64,000 bases of DNA from Calothrix sp. 336/3 (GTDB taxonomy: Bacteria > Cyanobacteriota > Cyanobacteriia > Cyanobacteriales > Nostocaceae), in the NCBI RefSeq assembly GCF_000734895.2, contig NZ_CP011382.1, positions 4,442,700-4,506,699 on the forward strand, read 5' to 3'. Below, piece by piece: positions 9,287 through 17,866 of this stretch. Below the pieces are notes generated by a model that was given only the letters and a program-made list of their open reading frames with translations, had not been told where the DNA came from and searched no databases. Numbering within the stretch: the stretch's first letter is position 1; the number at the start of each line of letters is the position of its first letter. Made by a program: the position numbers and the translations under genes.

Positions 9287-9898
9287 ATGGCGATGAGTTT
9301 GACTGGGAAGCTATTACAGAGATTTTTTTGTTTTTCCCTTTTGCTGACATCCTGGGGAGAGGTAGTAGTTATTACTCCTAGTCAAGCGATCGCCCAAGTG
9401 AATTCTCCTAGCAGTCAATTACCTGTAATCACTCCAGAAAAACCTTTACCGGATGTGATTACTCCTGGGAAACAACCACCGCAGACAACCCCCCCAGAAA
9501 ATGCCACTTTCACCATCCGCTTAGTAGTCAAACGTCGCAAACGCAAAGTTGTTGTCTATCGGGGGCAAGAAATTTTAGCTACCTACCCTATCGCTGTTGG
9601 AAAACCTGGATGGGAAACACCCCTGGGTAATTTTCGGGTATTTAATATGGAAAAAGACCCGATTTTTAAAAGTTTTAAAACTGGGAAAATGATACCACCG
9701 GGACCAGAAAACCCCCTAGGAAATCGCTGGATTGGGATTTGGACAGATGGCAAAACTCAACTAGGTTTCCACGGGACAAATCAAGAATATTTGATTGGCA
9801 AAGCGGTATCCCATGGATGCATTCGTATGCGAAATCGGGATGTTATGGCACTGTATGAATTAGTCACAATTGGTACACATGTCACCGTAGAACCCTAG
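9287..9898 (+). CDS. L,D-transpeptidase (YkuD domain)
   Basis: Signal peptide in the first 37 residues (CFSLLLTSWGEVVVITPSQAIA), Pro-rich linker to about residue 75, then a YkuD catalytic domain with the substrate strand GFHGTNQEYLIGKAVSHGCI and the Cys-His active site SHGCIRMRNRD. These enzymes make or edit 3-3 cross-links in peptidoglycan, or attach proteins to it, in the periplasm. About 130 residues of catalytic domain is the normal size. The neighbour upstream is a secreted Pro-rich protein. A shared role in the cell wall is possible but unproved. Confidence 0.9.
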   Translation: MAMSLTGKLLQRFFCFSLLLTSWGEVVVITPSQAIAQVNSPSSQLPVITPEKPLPDVITPGKQPPQTTPPENATFTIRLVVKRRKRKVVVYRGQEILATYPIAVGKPGWETPLGNFRVFNMEKDPIFKSFKTGKMIPPGPENPLGNRWIGIWTDGKTQLGFHGTNQEYLIGKAVSHGCIRMRNRDVMALYELVTIGTHVTVEP

Positions 9899-9910
9899 TA
9901 CTGCTACGCG

Positions 9911-10019
9911 GAATTCGTAATTCGTAATTCGTAATTCGTAATTCGTAATTCGTAATTCTCCCTGCGGGAGAGCTAACGCTAACGCAATGCTCCCTGCGGG
10001 AGAGCTACGCTAACGTAAT
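9911..10019. repeat. Heptamer tandem repeat plus CTCCCTGCGGGAG hairpins
   Basis: Six copies of AATTCGT (the reverse complement of the ATTACGA unit) at 9911-9957, followed by two copies of CTCCCTGCGGGAGAGCTA separated by GCTAACGCAATG. The 6.1-kb region has the same two parts in opposite order and orientation, so they appear to travel as a composite repeat. Confidence 0.85.
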
Positions 10020-10115
10020 TACTTTACTGCAAGTGTTTCAGAAATTTGGAATAGGTGGTGTATTTTAGCCACCCTGTACTAGGAATCTTGATTATTGGGA
10101 GAAAAACCCCGCAAG

Positions 10116-11563
10116 TAATCCCTCTTTTGTTACTACGGGGAGAGTATAATCAGAAAAAAAGCAGACAAAGTAAGTAATAGGAATGGTTACGCCGCGCAGA
10201 CAGCCAGTAAGCACAGTGGCATTCATAGATAACTACTGCCAGCACTATTATTCAGTATTTGAGGATGTGAGGCATTTTGAAGCTTTCAAATTCTTACATT
10301 TGGGCATAGTTTCAGAAATCCCGCGAAAAACCCTACCCCTAATAGCTAAAACAGTGGGGTTAAAAGATAGCCAAACACTACATCATTTTTTGAGAGATGC
10401 ACTGTGGGATGTCAAAAAGTTAAGAGAAATTAGGCTGTGGTTGATCAAAAGGTTTATTGGAGAAAGAGAAATAATTTTATGTATTGACGAAACCGGGGAT
10501 AAGAAAAAGGGAAAATCAACAGATTATGTGACTAGTCAATATATCGGAAACTTAGGCAAGACAGAGAATGGAATAGTATCTGTAAATGCTTATGGTGTAG
10601 TAGATGGGATTACTTATCCTCTAATGTTCCAAATATTTAAACCGAGAAATCGCTTAAGAGAAGGCGATAAATATAAGAGTAAACCCCAAATAGCAATAGA
10701 GATTATTCAAGAGTTGAAAGAATGGGGTTTCAAAATTAAATTAGTGTTAGCGGATAGCCTATATGGTGAGAGTGGAGATGTAATTAGATGTTTAGAAAAA
10801 TTAGAACTAGAGTTTATCGTAGCAATTCGCTCCAATCATGGAGTGTTGATGCCCCCAGGAAGCCGAAAACGTTATAATCGCTGGAAAGCTTATGAGCAAA
10901 AGCTTTCACATCGTCAAACTGAAACTCGTTACTTGAGAGAAATTATTTTTGGTAAACGTCGCCGTACCAGATACTACCAAATCAGTAAGATGAATACACC
11001 CGACCCTACGGGAGATGAAAGTTGGTACATCATGACAAATTTATCAACTGATTTGTCACTGAATGTCGCGCAACTTTATAGTTTAAGAAATTGGATTGAA
11101 TATGGTTTTAAACAAGTTAAGAATGAACTAGGTTGGGCTGATTTTCGTCTAACTGATTATGAAAGTATTGAACGCTGGTGGGAAATCATTTTTAGTGCTT
11201 ACCTTTTCGTTAGCATTCAGGCTACTTATTTTCAACTTCATGTCCAAAATCAATCAACATCTAGTTCAGAATTACCTTCCTCAATAGACTTTAATAGTTC
11301 TCAATATAGTCAACATCCTAATTGGGAATCTGGTACCACATGGAAGAGTGCCTTAAATAATCTGAGATTGCTCATTCAACCCTATATTTTTTACTGTTTG
11401 ATTCAACCTTGGCTCACAGTATTTAACATTCCTGGTATGAAGCGTTGCTTTTTGAAATTAATCAACTTTATGAATGATTTTCGCGCTTCTCCAGTCAGTT
11501 TCTCTGTTGCTAGTTGAACCTCTTGTCAATTTTTCTCTTCCTAAAGTAACAAAAGAGGGGTAA
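10116..11563 (+). mobile_element. IS701-type insertion sequence
   Basis: A single transposase gene is flanked by imperfect inverted ends. The left end at 10116-10144 starts TAATCCCTCTTTTGTTACT. The right end at 11535-11563 reads, in reverse complement, TTACCCCTCTTTTGTTACTT. 17 of the first 19 bases agree. TAAT occurs at both outer edges (10116-10119 and 11561-11564) and may be a 4-bp target duplication, the size expected for this family, but the right-hand TAAT could also belong to the adjoining MITE-like end. The element looks complete. Confidence 0.7.
10183..11517 (+). CDS. IS701-family DDE transposase, 444 aa
   Basis: Cyanobacterial IS701-like transposase. The N-terminal part has LHHFLRDALWDVKKLREIR, and the RNase H-like core has the first acidic motif IILCIDETGDKKKG, the second LVLADSLYGESGDV, and the YREK-like region RNWIEYGFKQVKNELGWADF that carries the third acidic residue. 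Length is full and no stop or frameshift is seen, so it may be active. The ATG at 10183 lies 39 bases inside the left inverted repeat. Confidence 0.9.
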   Translation: MVTPRRQPVSTVAFIDNYCQHYYSVFEDVRHFEAFKFLHLGIVSEIPRKTLPLIAKTVGLKDSQTLHHFLRDALWDVKKLREIRLWLIKRFIGEREIILCIDETGDKKKGKSTDYVTSQYIGNLGKTENGIVSVNAYGVVDGITYPLMFQIFKPRNRLREGDKYKSKPQIAIEIIQELKEWGFKIKLVLADSLYGESGDVIRCLEKLELEFIVAIRSNHGVLMPPGSRKRYNRWKAYEQKLSHRQTETRYLREIIFGKRRRTRYYQISKMNTPDPTGDESWYIMTNLSTDLSLNVAQLYSLRNWIEYGFKQVKNELGWADFRLTDYESIERWWEIIFSAYLFVSIQATYFQLHVQNQSTSSSELPSSIDFNSSQYSQHPNWESGTTWKSALNNLRLLIQPYIFYCLIQPWLTVFNIPGMKRCFLKLINFMNDFRASPVSFSVAS

Positions 11564-11668
11564 TACCATTTCACGAAAATAGTGAAACAGATACAAACCC
11601 TGAAAGTCTGACTAGATAAGACTTTCTTAATTACGAATTACGAATTACGAATTATGAATTGGTATAAC
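11560..11668. repeat. MITE-like element containing ATTACGA repeats
   Basis: Ends are inverted copies: left GTAATACCATTTCACGA, right (reverse complement) GTTATACCAATTCATAA, 12 of 17 positions alike. About 109 bp with no coding capacity. The interior holds a TTCAC/GTGAA mini-hairpin and three ATTACGA units. The ends resemble those of the element at 14.75-14.88 kb. It abuts the right end of the IS701 copy. Confidence 0.45.
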
Positions 11669-11839
11669 AAGGGTAGTAACAGCAAAATCGAGATAATTAA
11701 CACCATTGTTGATGGTTCAATCTTCACCAAGTTTTTATCAGGTGGAGCCATAGAGTTAGGAAAATTTAGTTTGTGGATTCAGAGAGTCAAGAGAATCGCG
11801 ATCGCGTAGTGAAACCGAGTTCTATTGCTATCCTTTTCC

Positions 11840-11857
11840 TTGGTATAATCATACCAA
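11840..11857. repeat. Perfect palindrome TTGGTAT-N4-ATACCAA
   Basis: TTGGTATAATCATACCAA has 7-bp arms identical to the tips of the MITE-like elements in this window (TATACCAA). It lies 26 bases before the Spx-like gene. It may be an operator, or the two end tips of an element that lost its middle. Confidence 0.5.
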
Positions 11858-11882
11858 ATTATAGTTAAATATACTGAAAATT

Positions 11883-12263
11883 ATGTCTCTGAAAATCTAT
11901 GGCATTCCCACCTGTAGCACCTGTAAAAAAGCTCTGCAATGGGTGCAAAGTCAAGGAGTTGTCCATGAATTCATCAATACTAAAGAACAAGCTCCCACCT
12001 CAGAAATGATTACAAGCTGGGTGAATTCTTTGGGTGCTTCCGCGCTGAAAAATACTTCTGGTTTATCCTACCGTTCTCTAGGAGCAGAAAAGAAAACATG
12101 GACAGATGCACAATGGATTACAGCCTTTGCTGAAGATGCTATGTTACTCAAACGCCCTCTTTTTGTGAAAGATGGAAATGCAGTCATGGCTGGATTTAAA
12201 GATAAAGATATGACAATAAGAGACCTCCACAGAATGATTGATCCTATGATGAGAGAAAGATAA
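11883..12263 (+). CDS. Spx/ArsC-family thioredoxin-fold protein, 126 aa
   Basis: Thioredoxin-like fold with the redox pair CSTC at residues 11-14 (KIYGIPTCSTCKKALQW), as in Spx/MgsR regulators and ArsC-like reductases, followed by HEFINTKEQAP and the family segment LLKRPLFVKDGNAVMAGF near the C-terminus. Length fits the family. The conserved pattern NTSGLSYRSL agrees with this group. Whether it is a regulator or a reductase cannot be decided from sequence. It stands between an IS701 copy and an ISAzo13-type transposase. A perfect palindrome lies just upstream. Confidence 0.85.
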   Translation: MSLKIYGIPTCSTCKKALQWVQSQGVVHEFINTKEQAPTSEMITSWVNSLGASALKNTSGLSYRSLGAEKKTWTDAQWITAFAEDAMLLKRPLFVKDGNAVMAGFKDKDMTIRDLHRMIDPMMRER

Positions 12264-12284
12264 TTTCAGTGTGCAGCCTACCTC

Positions 12285-13502
12285 ATGTCTCCAAAATCTA
12301 TCATTCAACTCACCGAAAATCTAAAATCTCTTTACATCAAAACAGCGAAAAAACTCAAGGGAAGCGACCGACGACAATTCATGGCAGAAGTGGTCAAAGG
12401 GTTGGGAATAGGTGGACAGACTTTAGTAGAACGTGAATTGGGGTGGAATAGACGCACTATCCGTAAAGGGATGCAGGAGTTAGAGAGTGGTCAGCCTTTT
12501 ATTGATGGTTTCGAGCGTAGTGGACGTAGGCGGGTGGAAACAAAATTACCAAACTTGTTGTCGGATATTAAATCTTTAGTAGACCCACAAAGCCAAACTG
12601 ACCCCAGCTTTAAAAGTATCCGTTTATATACACGCATGACTGCAAGTGAAGTACGTCGTCAGCTAATTGAACAATGTGGTTATAGTGACGAAGAACTACC
12701 TTCATCAGAGACAATTCGACGACGATTGAATGATTTGGGTTATACCTTAAAACGAGTTCTTAAAACTAAGCCTACCAAGAAGATTCCAGAAACAGAAGCC
12801 ATTTTTGAACAAGTCGAGCAAATCAATACTGAAGCTGATAATGATCCTCATACTCTGCGAATCTCCATTGATGCGAAGGTGGCAGTTAAAGTTGGAGAAT
12901 TTGACAGAGGTGGAAAAACTCGCGTACCGACTATCTCCCTAGACCATGATTTTGCTCCAGAAACAACCCTTATTCCCTACGGAATTTTTTTACCTGAATA
13001 CAACGAATTATTTCTATTTTTCGTTTCTTCAAAATTGACTGCTGATTGTATTGTTGACATAGTTGAAAGCTGGTGGCAAAGCATTAAACATCGATTTACT
13101 CACATTCAAAAACTGGTAATTAATCAAGATAATGGACCAGAAAATCATTCCCGTCGTACCCAATTCATGAAGCGCATTATTGACTTTGCTACATCGTCTA
13201 AACTGTCATTGCAACTTGCTTATTATCCCCCTTATCATAGCAAATATAATCCAGTGGAGCGTTGTTTTGGCTGGTTAGAGCAGCATTGGAATGGTAGTTT
13301 AGTTGACACTGTTGAAGCGGTACTGAATTTCGCTAAAACCCTTACCTTTAAAGGACAAAATCCAGTGGTGACTCTAGTTGAAAAAGTCTATTCTACTGGG
13401 GTTAAGCTGACAAACAAAGCGATGGCGGAAGTCGAAAAACAGATTTATCGTCTTCCCAATCTCAGAAAATGGTTTGTGGAAGTTTTTGCTAAACCAGCAT
13501 AA
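12285..13502 (+). CDS. ISAzo13-family transposase, 405 aa
   Basis: Full-length DDE transposase of the ISAzo13 group: helix-turn-helix-like start (LVERELGWNRRTIRKGMQEL), RRRLNDLGYTLKRVLKTKP, first catalytic region LRISIDAKVAVKVGEFDRGG, second LVINQDNGPENHS, third YPPYHSKYNPVERCFGWLEQH. No stop or frameshift. It begins 21 bases after the Spx-like gene. I could not define the terminal inverted repeats by eye, so element ends are not given. Confidence 0.88.
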   Translation: MSPKSIIQLTENLKSLYIKTAKKLKGSDRRQFMAEVVKGLGIGGQTLVERELGWNRRTIRKGMQELESGQPFIDGFERSGRRRVETKLPNLLSDIKSLVDPQSQTDPSFKSIRLYTRMTASEVRRQLIEQCGYSDEELPSSETIRRRLNDLGYTLKRVLKTKPTKKIPETEAIFEQVEQINTEADNDPHTLRISIDAKVAVKVGEFDRGGKTRVPTISLDHDFAPETTLIPYGIFLPEYNELFLFFVSSKLTADCIVDIVESWWQSIKHRFTHIQKLVINQDNGPENHSRRTQFMKRIIDFATSSKLSLQLAYYPPYHSKYNPVERCFGWLEQHWNGSLVDTVEAVLNFAKTLTFKGQNPVVTLVEKVYSTGVKLTNKAMAEVEKQIYRLPNLRKWFVEVFAKPA

Positions 13503-13774
13503 CCACTGGATCATCTTTTTTGTGGAGTTCTCTAATTCGTCAGTTATTAACAACATCATAAATGCCGTATTCTCAAGGAAGAGAAAAGTGAAAAATGGTA
13601 ATTTTTGAGACGATAAATTATGGCATAAAATTAAGCATTTATACTAAAAGCTTGGGCAAATGTCTTTATATCTAGACATGGTATTTTCCGGCAGTAACCT
13701 CTTCAAAAATAGAAACTATAATTAAATTTATCCAAAGAAAATACTTTATTCCCAAGCTTGCGAGGAGAACAAGT

Positions 13775-14320
13775 GTGAGTCAGAGTCAAGACGATTCCAA
13801 CAAGTGGTGGGCTGCTTTTTCAAGTCTGGCTTTTATGGAAGGCATTCTGTTAGTAATGTTGTTTACTCGACGAAATTCTGCATTCCTAATAGCGGCATTG
13901 ATTTTTATTGGCATACTGATGTTTTTAATGCCACGTATGGATGATGTTGTTGCCATGACTTTTGATAGAGAAAAAATCGACACAAAAATCAACTCTATCA
14001 ATAAAAAGCTGGGTACGACAAAAACGAGAGCAGATAAGATTTTCACCCTTTCCATGTCAGACTATATGTATAAAACCCTGCAAAAAATTAACTCAGGGAA
14101 TTATGGCAGTTATGAAATGACATCAAGAATGGAGAGAGAGCTTTATCATTTACGAGATGTTGGCTACATTGATGACATAGAAGAAATTCGTGATATCCCC
14201 TATAAAGGAAGTAACCTTTCTAATTACCTTAAAATCACTTCTCTTGGTAAGCAATTTGTGGAAATGCGTAAAAGTGTAGAAGATGAAAATAATAAGGACG
14301 GTAATAAGAGTAAAAATTAG
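13775..14320 (+). CDS. Two-helix membrane protein with soluble C-terminal domain, 181 aa
   Basis: GTG start at 13775 is supported by a strong GAGGAG at 13762-13767. Residues about 12-29 and 33-50 form two short hydrophobic helices with an RRN turn between them (LLVMLFTRRNSAFLIAAL). The rest is a charged soluble domain with TSRMERELYHLRDVGYIDD and LSNYLKITSLGKQFVEMRKS, which looks like a winged-helix-type segment (helix, helix, beta hairpin). That last reading is weak. Unknown family. No partner gene is evident. Confidence 0.65.
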   Translation: MSQSQDDSNKWWAAFSSLAFMEGILLVMLFTRRNSAFLIAALIFIGILMFLMPRMDDVVAMTFDREKIDTKINSINKKLGTTKTRADKIFTLSMSDYMYKTLQKINSGNYGSYEMTSRMERELYHLRDVGYIDDIEEIRDIPYKGSNLSNYLKITSLGKQFVEMRKSVEDENNKDGNKSKN

Positions 14321-14399
14321 CTAAAGGGTAGGCTGTTGACTCTGTGCCTTTGTCGAGTGATAAATTCATACAAAAACCGTGAGGGGAAAAACTTGTTCC

Positions 14400-14497
14400 A
14401 AGACTCTGGCTTGGAATACAGTGATTGGAAGCTCTGCTTCCTGATTCGAGGCAGAGCCTCGTGGAATGCCTTCCCACGCGGAGCATGGGAACGAGAA
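14400..14497. repeat. Palindromic repeat cluster (GGAAGC/GCAGAGCC/CATGGGAACGAG type)
   Basis: Successive short hairpins: GGAAGCTCTGCTTCC, GAGGCAGAGCCTC and TTCCCACGCGGAGCATGGGAA, ending in CGAG. This pattern recurs between genes of many Nostoc-like genomes. No coding capacity. Confidence 0.6.
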
Positions 14498-14557
14498 AAT
14501 CACAAAAACTGCATGAACTAAATATGGATAAATCCCAACAAAGTACACAGCCCATAG

Positions 14558-14629
14558 CGTGAGTTCGACGGTTCGAGCTAATATGTACCGGGTTGAGTTT
14601 AAAGATGACGTGAGTTCGACGGTTCGAGC
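14558..14629. repeat. 21-bp direct repeat pair
   Basis: CGTGAGTTCGACGGTTCGAGC occurs at 14558-14578 and again at 14609-14629, 51 bases apart. The second copy runs directly into the dispersed hairpin repeat. It may be a duplication made when that repeat arrived. Confidence 0.75.
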
Positions 14630-14934
14630 CAGCGATTAAAAATTGCCATCTAATAGCTCAATTCCTCTACAAGATGACTGATAGCAAAGGATTCGATTTG
14701 TATTTCGAGTCCATTTTTAATTGACTTTGGATGTTAGACGGGGATTTATAATACCGATTCAAAAAATGTTTACGACAGATACCCCACCCGCCCTATCGGG
14801 CACCCTCCCCGATTTCGGGCAGAACTGAGGAGGGGTTTTGTCCATGTGTCGTATTGTTTTTTCAAATTGGTATAATCCTCGTTGGGGCAGTTTTTTATCG
14901 ATTTGTCGAAGTATCCAAGCTCATCGAAATCACG
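14626..14934 (+). repeat. Dispersed hairpin repeat, copy 1, interrupted
   Basis: Shares GATAGCAAAGGATTCGATTT, TTCGAGTCCATTTTTAA and TTTGGATGTTAGACGGGGA with the copy at 52834-53018, and the right part TATCCAAGCTCATCGAA. The copy here is split by about 127 extra bases, listed as a MITE-like element. The inner CAATTCCTCTACAAGATGACTG is a decayed form of the AGTCCTCT-AGAGGACT hairpin in the other copy. Confidence 0.85.
14749..14875. mobile_element. MITE-like insertion, about 127 bp
   Basis: Ends are inverted: TAATACCGATTCAAAAAA at the left and, in reverse complement, TTATACCAATTTGAAAAAA at the right, with TA at both borders. The other copy of the host repeat reads GGGATTTTTAATCCTCG without the insert, so the empty site is known. 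The interior has GC-rich hairpins (GCCCTATCGGGC, CCCGATTTCGGG, CCCTCC/GGAGGG) and no gene. TA borders suggest mobilisation by an IS630/Tc1-type transposase, which is inference. Confidence 0.7.
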
Positions 14935-15096
14935 TTCGATAGTGTGTTAGAAGTAGGTTGGTTTGTAGCTTGCTTCCCGAAGGGTACAAAGTGAAGCCCC
15001 AAAACCAATATATACATTGGGTGGCTCAGATCATGTTGGGTTACGCAAAACCTCCACCCAACCTACAATGCTTACTCATTACTCATTACTTATTTT

Positions 15097-17052
15097 TTAC
15101 TCCGCTTCCCCAATTAGGGTAAAAGCTGCCCAAGAACTGGGATTAGGGTGCTGTTTCATCGTCGTTAACATTGCCTGTCGCAGCGCCTGGGCTTTATCGG
15201 GGCTTTTTTGCAGATTTTGATAAAATTCCGTCATTAACTCGGCTGTAGGCGCGTCAGGAACCGCCCAGAGAGATACTAAGACACTGGGTACACCGGCGGT
15301 AATGAGGGAGCGAGATAAACCAATTACCCCATCCCCAGAAATCTTACCTCTTCCGGTATCGCAAGCACTTAAAACTACTAGTTCAGCGTTGAGTTTTAAA
15401 TCCAGGATTTCCCCTGCTGTTAATAAACCATCTTCTTTTTCGTTATTTTTATTACCTGCATTACCAGATGATGGGGTGAGAGCAATGCCACTATTTAAAC
15501 CTTGAATGTCGTCAAATAATCCGTGGGTAGCTAAGTGAATCAATCGTGCTTGGGGTAGGCGTTTGCTGACTTCTATTTCCGTGGCTTTGTTGCCAATTAG
15601 GGCTTGGGTTTTGAATAATTTCGCAATGGCTTTGGCTTCCCGTTCCGTACCCGGTAGGGGTGATAATTGTTGCGGTGCTTCGCCAATTTTCGGTGGTACG
15701 AAAGGCATCGTGGGATTACCGACAATCAGCGCGTTATTGGTTTGGATGGGTTTGTTACCGATGCGTTGTTTTTGTTTGCGGGTTAAATCGAGAACCTGAA
15801 TCGAGGGGGAGGTGAGAATTGTGTGTTTTTCGATTAAATATTTCCCGTCTTTATCCCGGAGTGCGGGGAAGGGAACGAGGAATAGGCTACTTTGAGGAAT
15901 GAATGTAACTCTGTCGCTAGGGTTTCTGGGTAATAAATCAGCGATGGGGTCGATTAATAATTCGTGGAGACGTTTGAGTTTATTGGCTGCTTTGGGTGTG
16001 TCGGGGTTTTGGGAAACAATAATAGTACGAAAAGCTGTGCCTCTTGCACCAATGGATTCACGACTGGTGGTGGTAAGACGATCTAAATTAGTATTTTCTT
16101 TTTGCCACAAGGGTTTTAAATCAACTTTGCGGAAGGTGATTTCCCCCGTGGGTTTAATCACCCAGATATATAATTCCGATTCTTTGGCTTCTTCTTTCCC
16201 ATTGATTTTGAATTCGTTATAAATAATTGAATATTGAAGGAGGGTAGAATTTTGGGCTTTGGCAATTTGTTTAATTTGGTCAATGGTTGGTTCTGTGGGG
16301 GTAATATTGAGACGGCTAGCCAGTAAATCCACAAAAGCCCTAGCGCGTCCATTTTCCGCCACTTCTAAAGCGGCATCAGGTTGATTTTGGGCAATGTAGA
16401 CTTGTTGTAAAGTACGATAGGTGCGTGCCTGTTCCTCAAAAATGGAGATTTTAAACTCATCTTTCCCTTGTCTACCGTGTTGAGACTTCCAAACCTCAAT
16501 CCCCTGTTTTAATACCTTTTGGGCTTCTGCAAGATCCCCCGATTTGAACAAAGTAGCTCCCAGATTATTTAGGGCAGCACCTTCACCATTTTTGTCGCCG
16601 ATTTGTTTGGCGATCGCTAAACCTTGTTGGAGGAGCTCAATCGCTTTTTTAGAGTCTCCTAGGAAATAGTAAGCATTTCCCAGATTCCGCAAAGCACCAC
16701 CAACACCAGCTTTGTTGTCGATTTGTTTGAAAATTGCTAAACCTTGCTGATGGAACTCAATGGCTTTTTGATAGTCCCCTAGGGAATGGTAAGCATTTCC
16801 CAGATTTCCCAAGATAGTACCTTCACCAGCTCTGTCACCGATTTGTTTGAAAATTGCTAAACCTTGTTGGAGGAACTCAATGGCTTTTTGATAGTCCCCT
16901 AGGGAATGGTAAGCATTTCCCAGATTCCCCAAGGCTTTACCAACACCAGCTTTGTCGCCGATTTGTTGGGCGATCGCTAAACGTTGTTGGTGGAATTCAA
17001 TGGCTTTTTGATAGTCCCCTAGGGAATGGTAAGCACTTCCCAGATTCCCCAA
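15097..17052 (-). CDS. TPR-CHAT protein, C-terminal part (caspase-like CHAT domain)
   Basis: Five to six 40-residue TPR units of the type GNLGNAYHSLGDYQKAIEFH at the N-terminus, a linker, then a CHAT domain with the His-Cys dyad in LIHLATHGLFDD and VVLSACDTGRG, followed by GVIGLSRSLITAGVPSVLVS. CHAT proteins are caspase-like peptidases. With TPRs they are often found in cyanobacterial signalling or cell-death contexts. The frame does not have its own signal peptide and begins inside the repeat array. It is best read as the downstream half of the gene whose start is at 18113, separated by a 52-bp deletion near 17160-17226. Confidence 0.85.
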   Translation of the reverse strand: MGNLGSAYHSLGDYQKAIEFHQQRLAIAQQIGDKAGVGKALGNLGNAYHSLGDYQKAIEFLQQGLAIFKQIGDRAGEGTILGNLGNAYHSLGDYQKAIEFHQQGLAIFKQIDNKAGVGGALRNLGNAYYFLGDSKKAIELLQQGLAIAKQIGDKNGEGAALNNLGATLFKSGDLAEAQKVLKQGIEVWKSQHGRQGKDEFKISIFEEQARTYRTLQQVYIAQNQPDAALEVAENGRARAFVDLLASRLNITPTEPTIDQIKQIAKAQNSTLLQYSIIYNEFKINGKEEAKESELYIWVIKPTGEITFRKVDLKPLWQKENTNLDRLTTTSRESIGARGTAFRTIIVSQNPDTPKAANKLKRLHELLIDPIADLLPRNPSDRVTFIPQSSLFLVPFPALRDKDGKYLIEKHTILTSPSIQVLDLTRKQKQRIGNKPIQTNNALIVGNPTMPFVPPKIGEAPQQLSPLPGTEREAKAIAKLFKTQALIGNKATEIEVSKRLPQARLIHLATHGLFDDIQGLNSGIALTPSSGNAGNKNNEKEDGLLTAGEILDLKLNAELVVLSACDTGRGKISGDGVIGLSRSLITAGVPSVLVSLWAVPDAPTAELMTEFYQNLQKSPDKAQALRQAMLTTMKQHPNPSSWAAFTLIGEAE

Positions 17053-17866
17053 GGCACGACCTTCACCTGCTTTATCGCCGATTTGTTTGGCGATCGCTAA
17101 ACCTTGCTGATGGAACTCAATGGCTTTTTGATAGTCCCCTAGGGAATAGTAAGCAATTCCCAGATTTCCCCTTGCTGATGGAACTCAATGGCTTTTTGAT
17201 AGTCCCCTAGGGAATAGTAAGCAATTCCCAGATTTCCCAAGATAGTACCTTCACCAGCTCTGTCACCGATTTGTTTGAAAATTGCTAAACCTTGTTGGAG
17301 GAACTCAATGGCTTTTTGATAGTCCCCTAGGGAATGGTAAGCATTTCCCAGATTCCCCAAGGCTTTACCAACACCAGCTTTGTCGCCGATTTGTTGGGCG
17401 ATCGCTAAACGTTGTTGGTGGAATTCAATGGCTTTTTGATAGTCCCCTAGAGAATCGTAAGCAGTTCCCAGATTCCCCAAGGCACGACCTTCACCAGCTT
17501 TGTCGCCGATTTGCTTGGCGATCGCTAAAGATTGTTGGTGGAACTCAATGGCTTTTTTATAGTTCCCTAGGGAATAGTAAGCATTTCCCAGATTTCCCAA
17601 GGCACGACCTTCACCAGCTTTGTCGCCTATTTCTTTAGCAATTGCTAAAGATTGTTGGTGGAAGTCAATGGCTTTTTGATAGTCCCCTAGGGAATCGTAA
17701 GCAGCTCCCAGATTCTGCAAGGCAGTACCTTCACCAGCTTTGTCGCCGATTTGTTTGAAAATTGCTAAAGATTGTTGGTGAAACTCAATCGCTTTTTGAT
17801 AGTCCCTTAAGTCACGGTAAGCAACTCCCAGATTCCCCAATGCGGTACCTTCACCCTGACGGTCTT
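16559..17866 (-). repeat. Array of 120-bp TPR-coding repeats
   Basis: Anchor CCCAGATT recurs with a period of 120 bases at about 16559, 16679, 16799, 16919, 17039, 17159, then 17227 (only 68 away), 17347, 17467, 17587, 17707 and 17827. Units are nearly identical in the middle, which suggests recent duplication or gene conversion. The short 68-base unit is the frameshifting one. Confidence 0.92.

Larger units (their letters stand above)
14321..15096. other. Repeat-filled intergenic region
   Basis: About 775 bases without a supported gene. It contains a palindromic repeat cluster, a 21-bp direct repeat, a dispersed hairpin repeat and a MITE-like insertion, each listed separately, and ends at the convergent CHAT gene. 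Confidence 0.6.

Noticed and set aside
16854..17638. Plus-strand frames over the TPR array (for example 16854-17210, 17282-17638)
   Set aside because: They arise only because the 120-bp TPR repeat is a multiple of three and open on the other strand.
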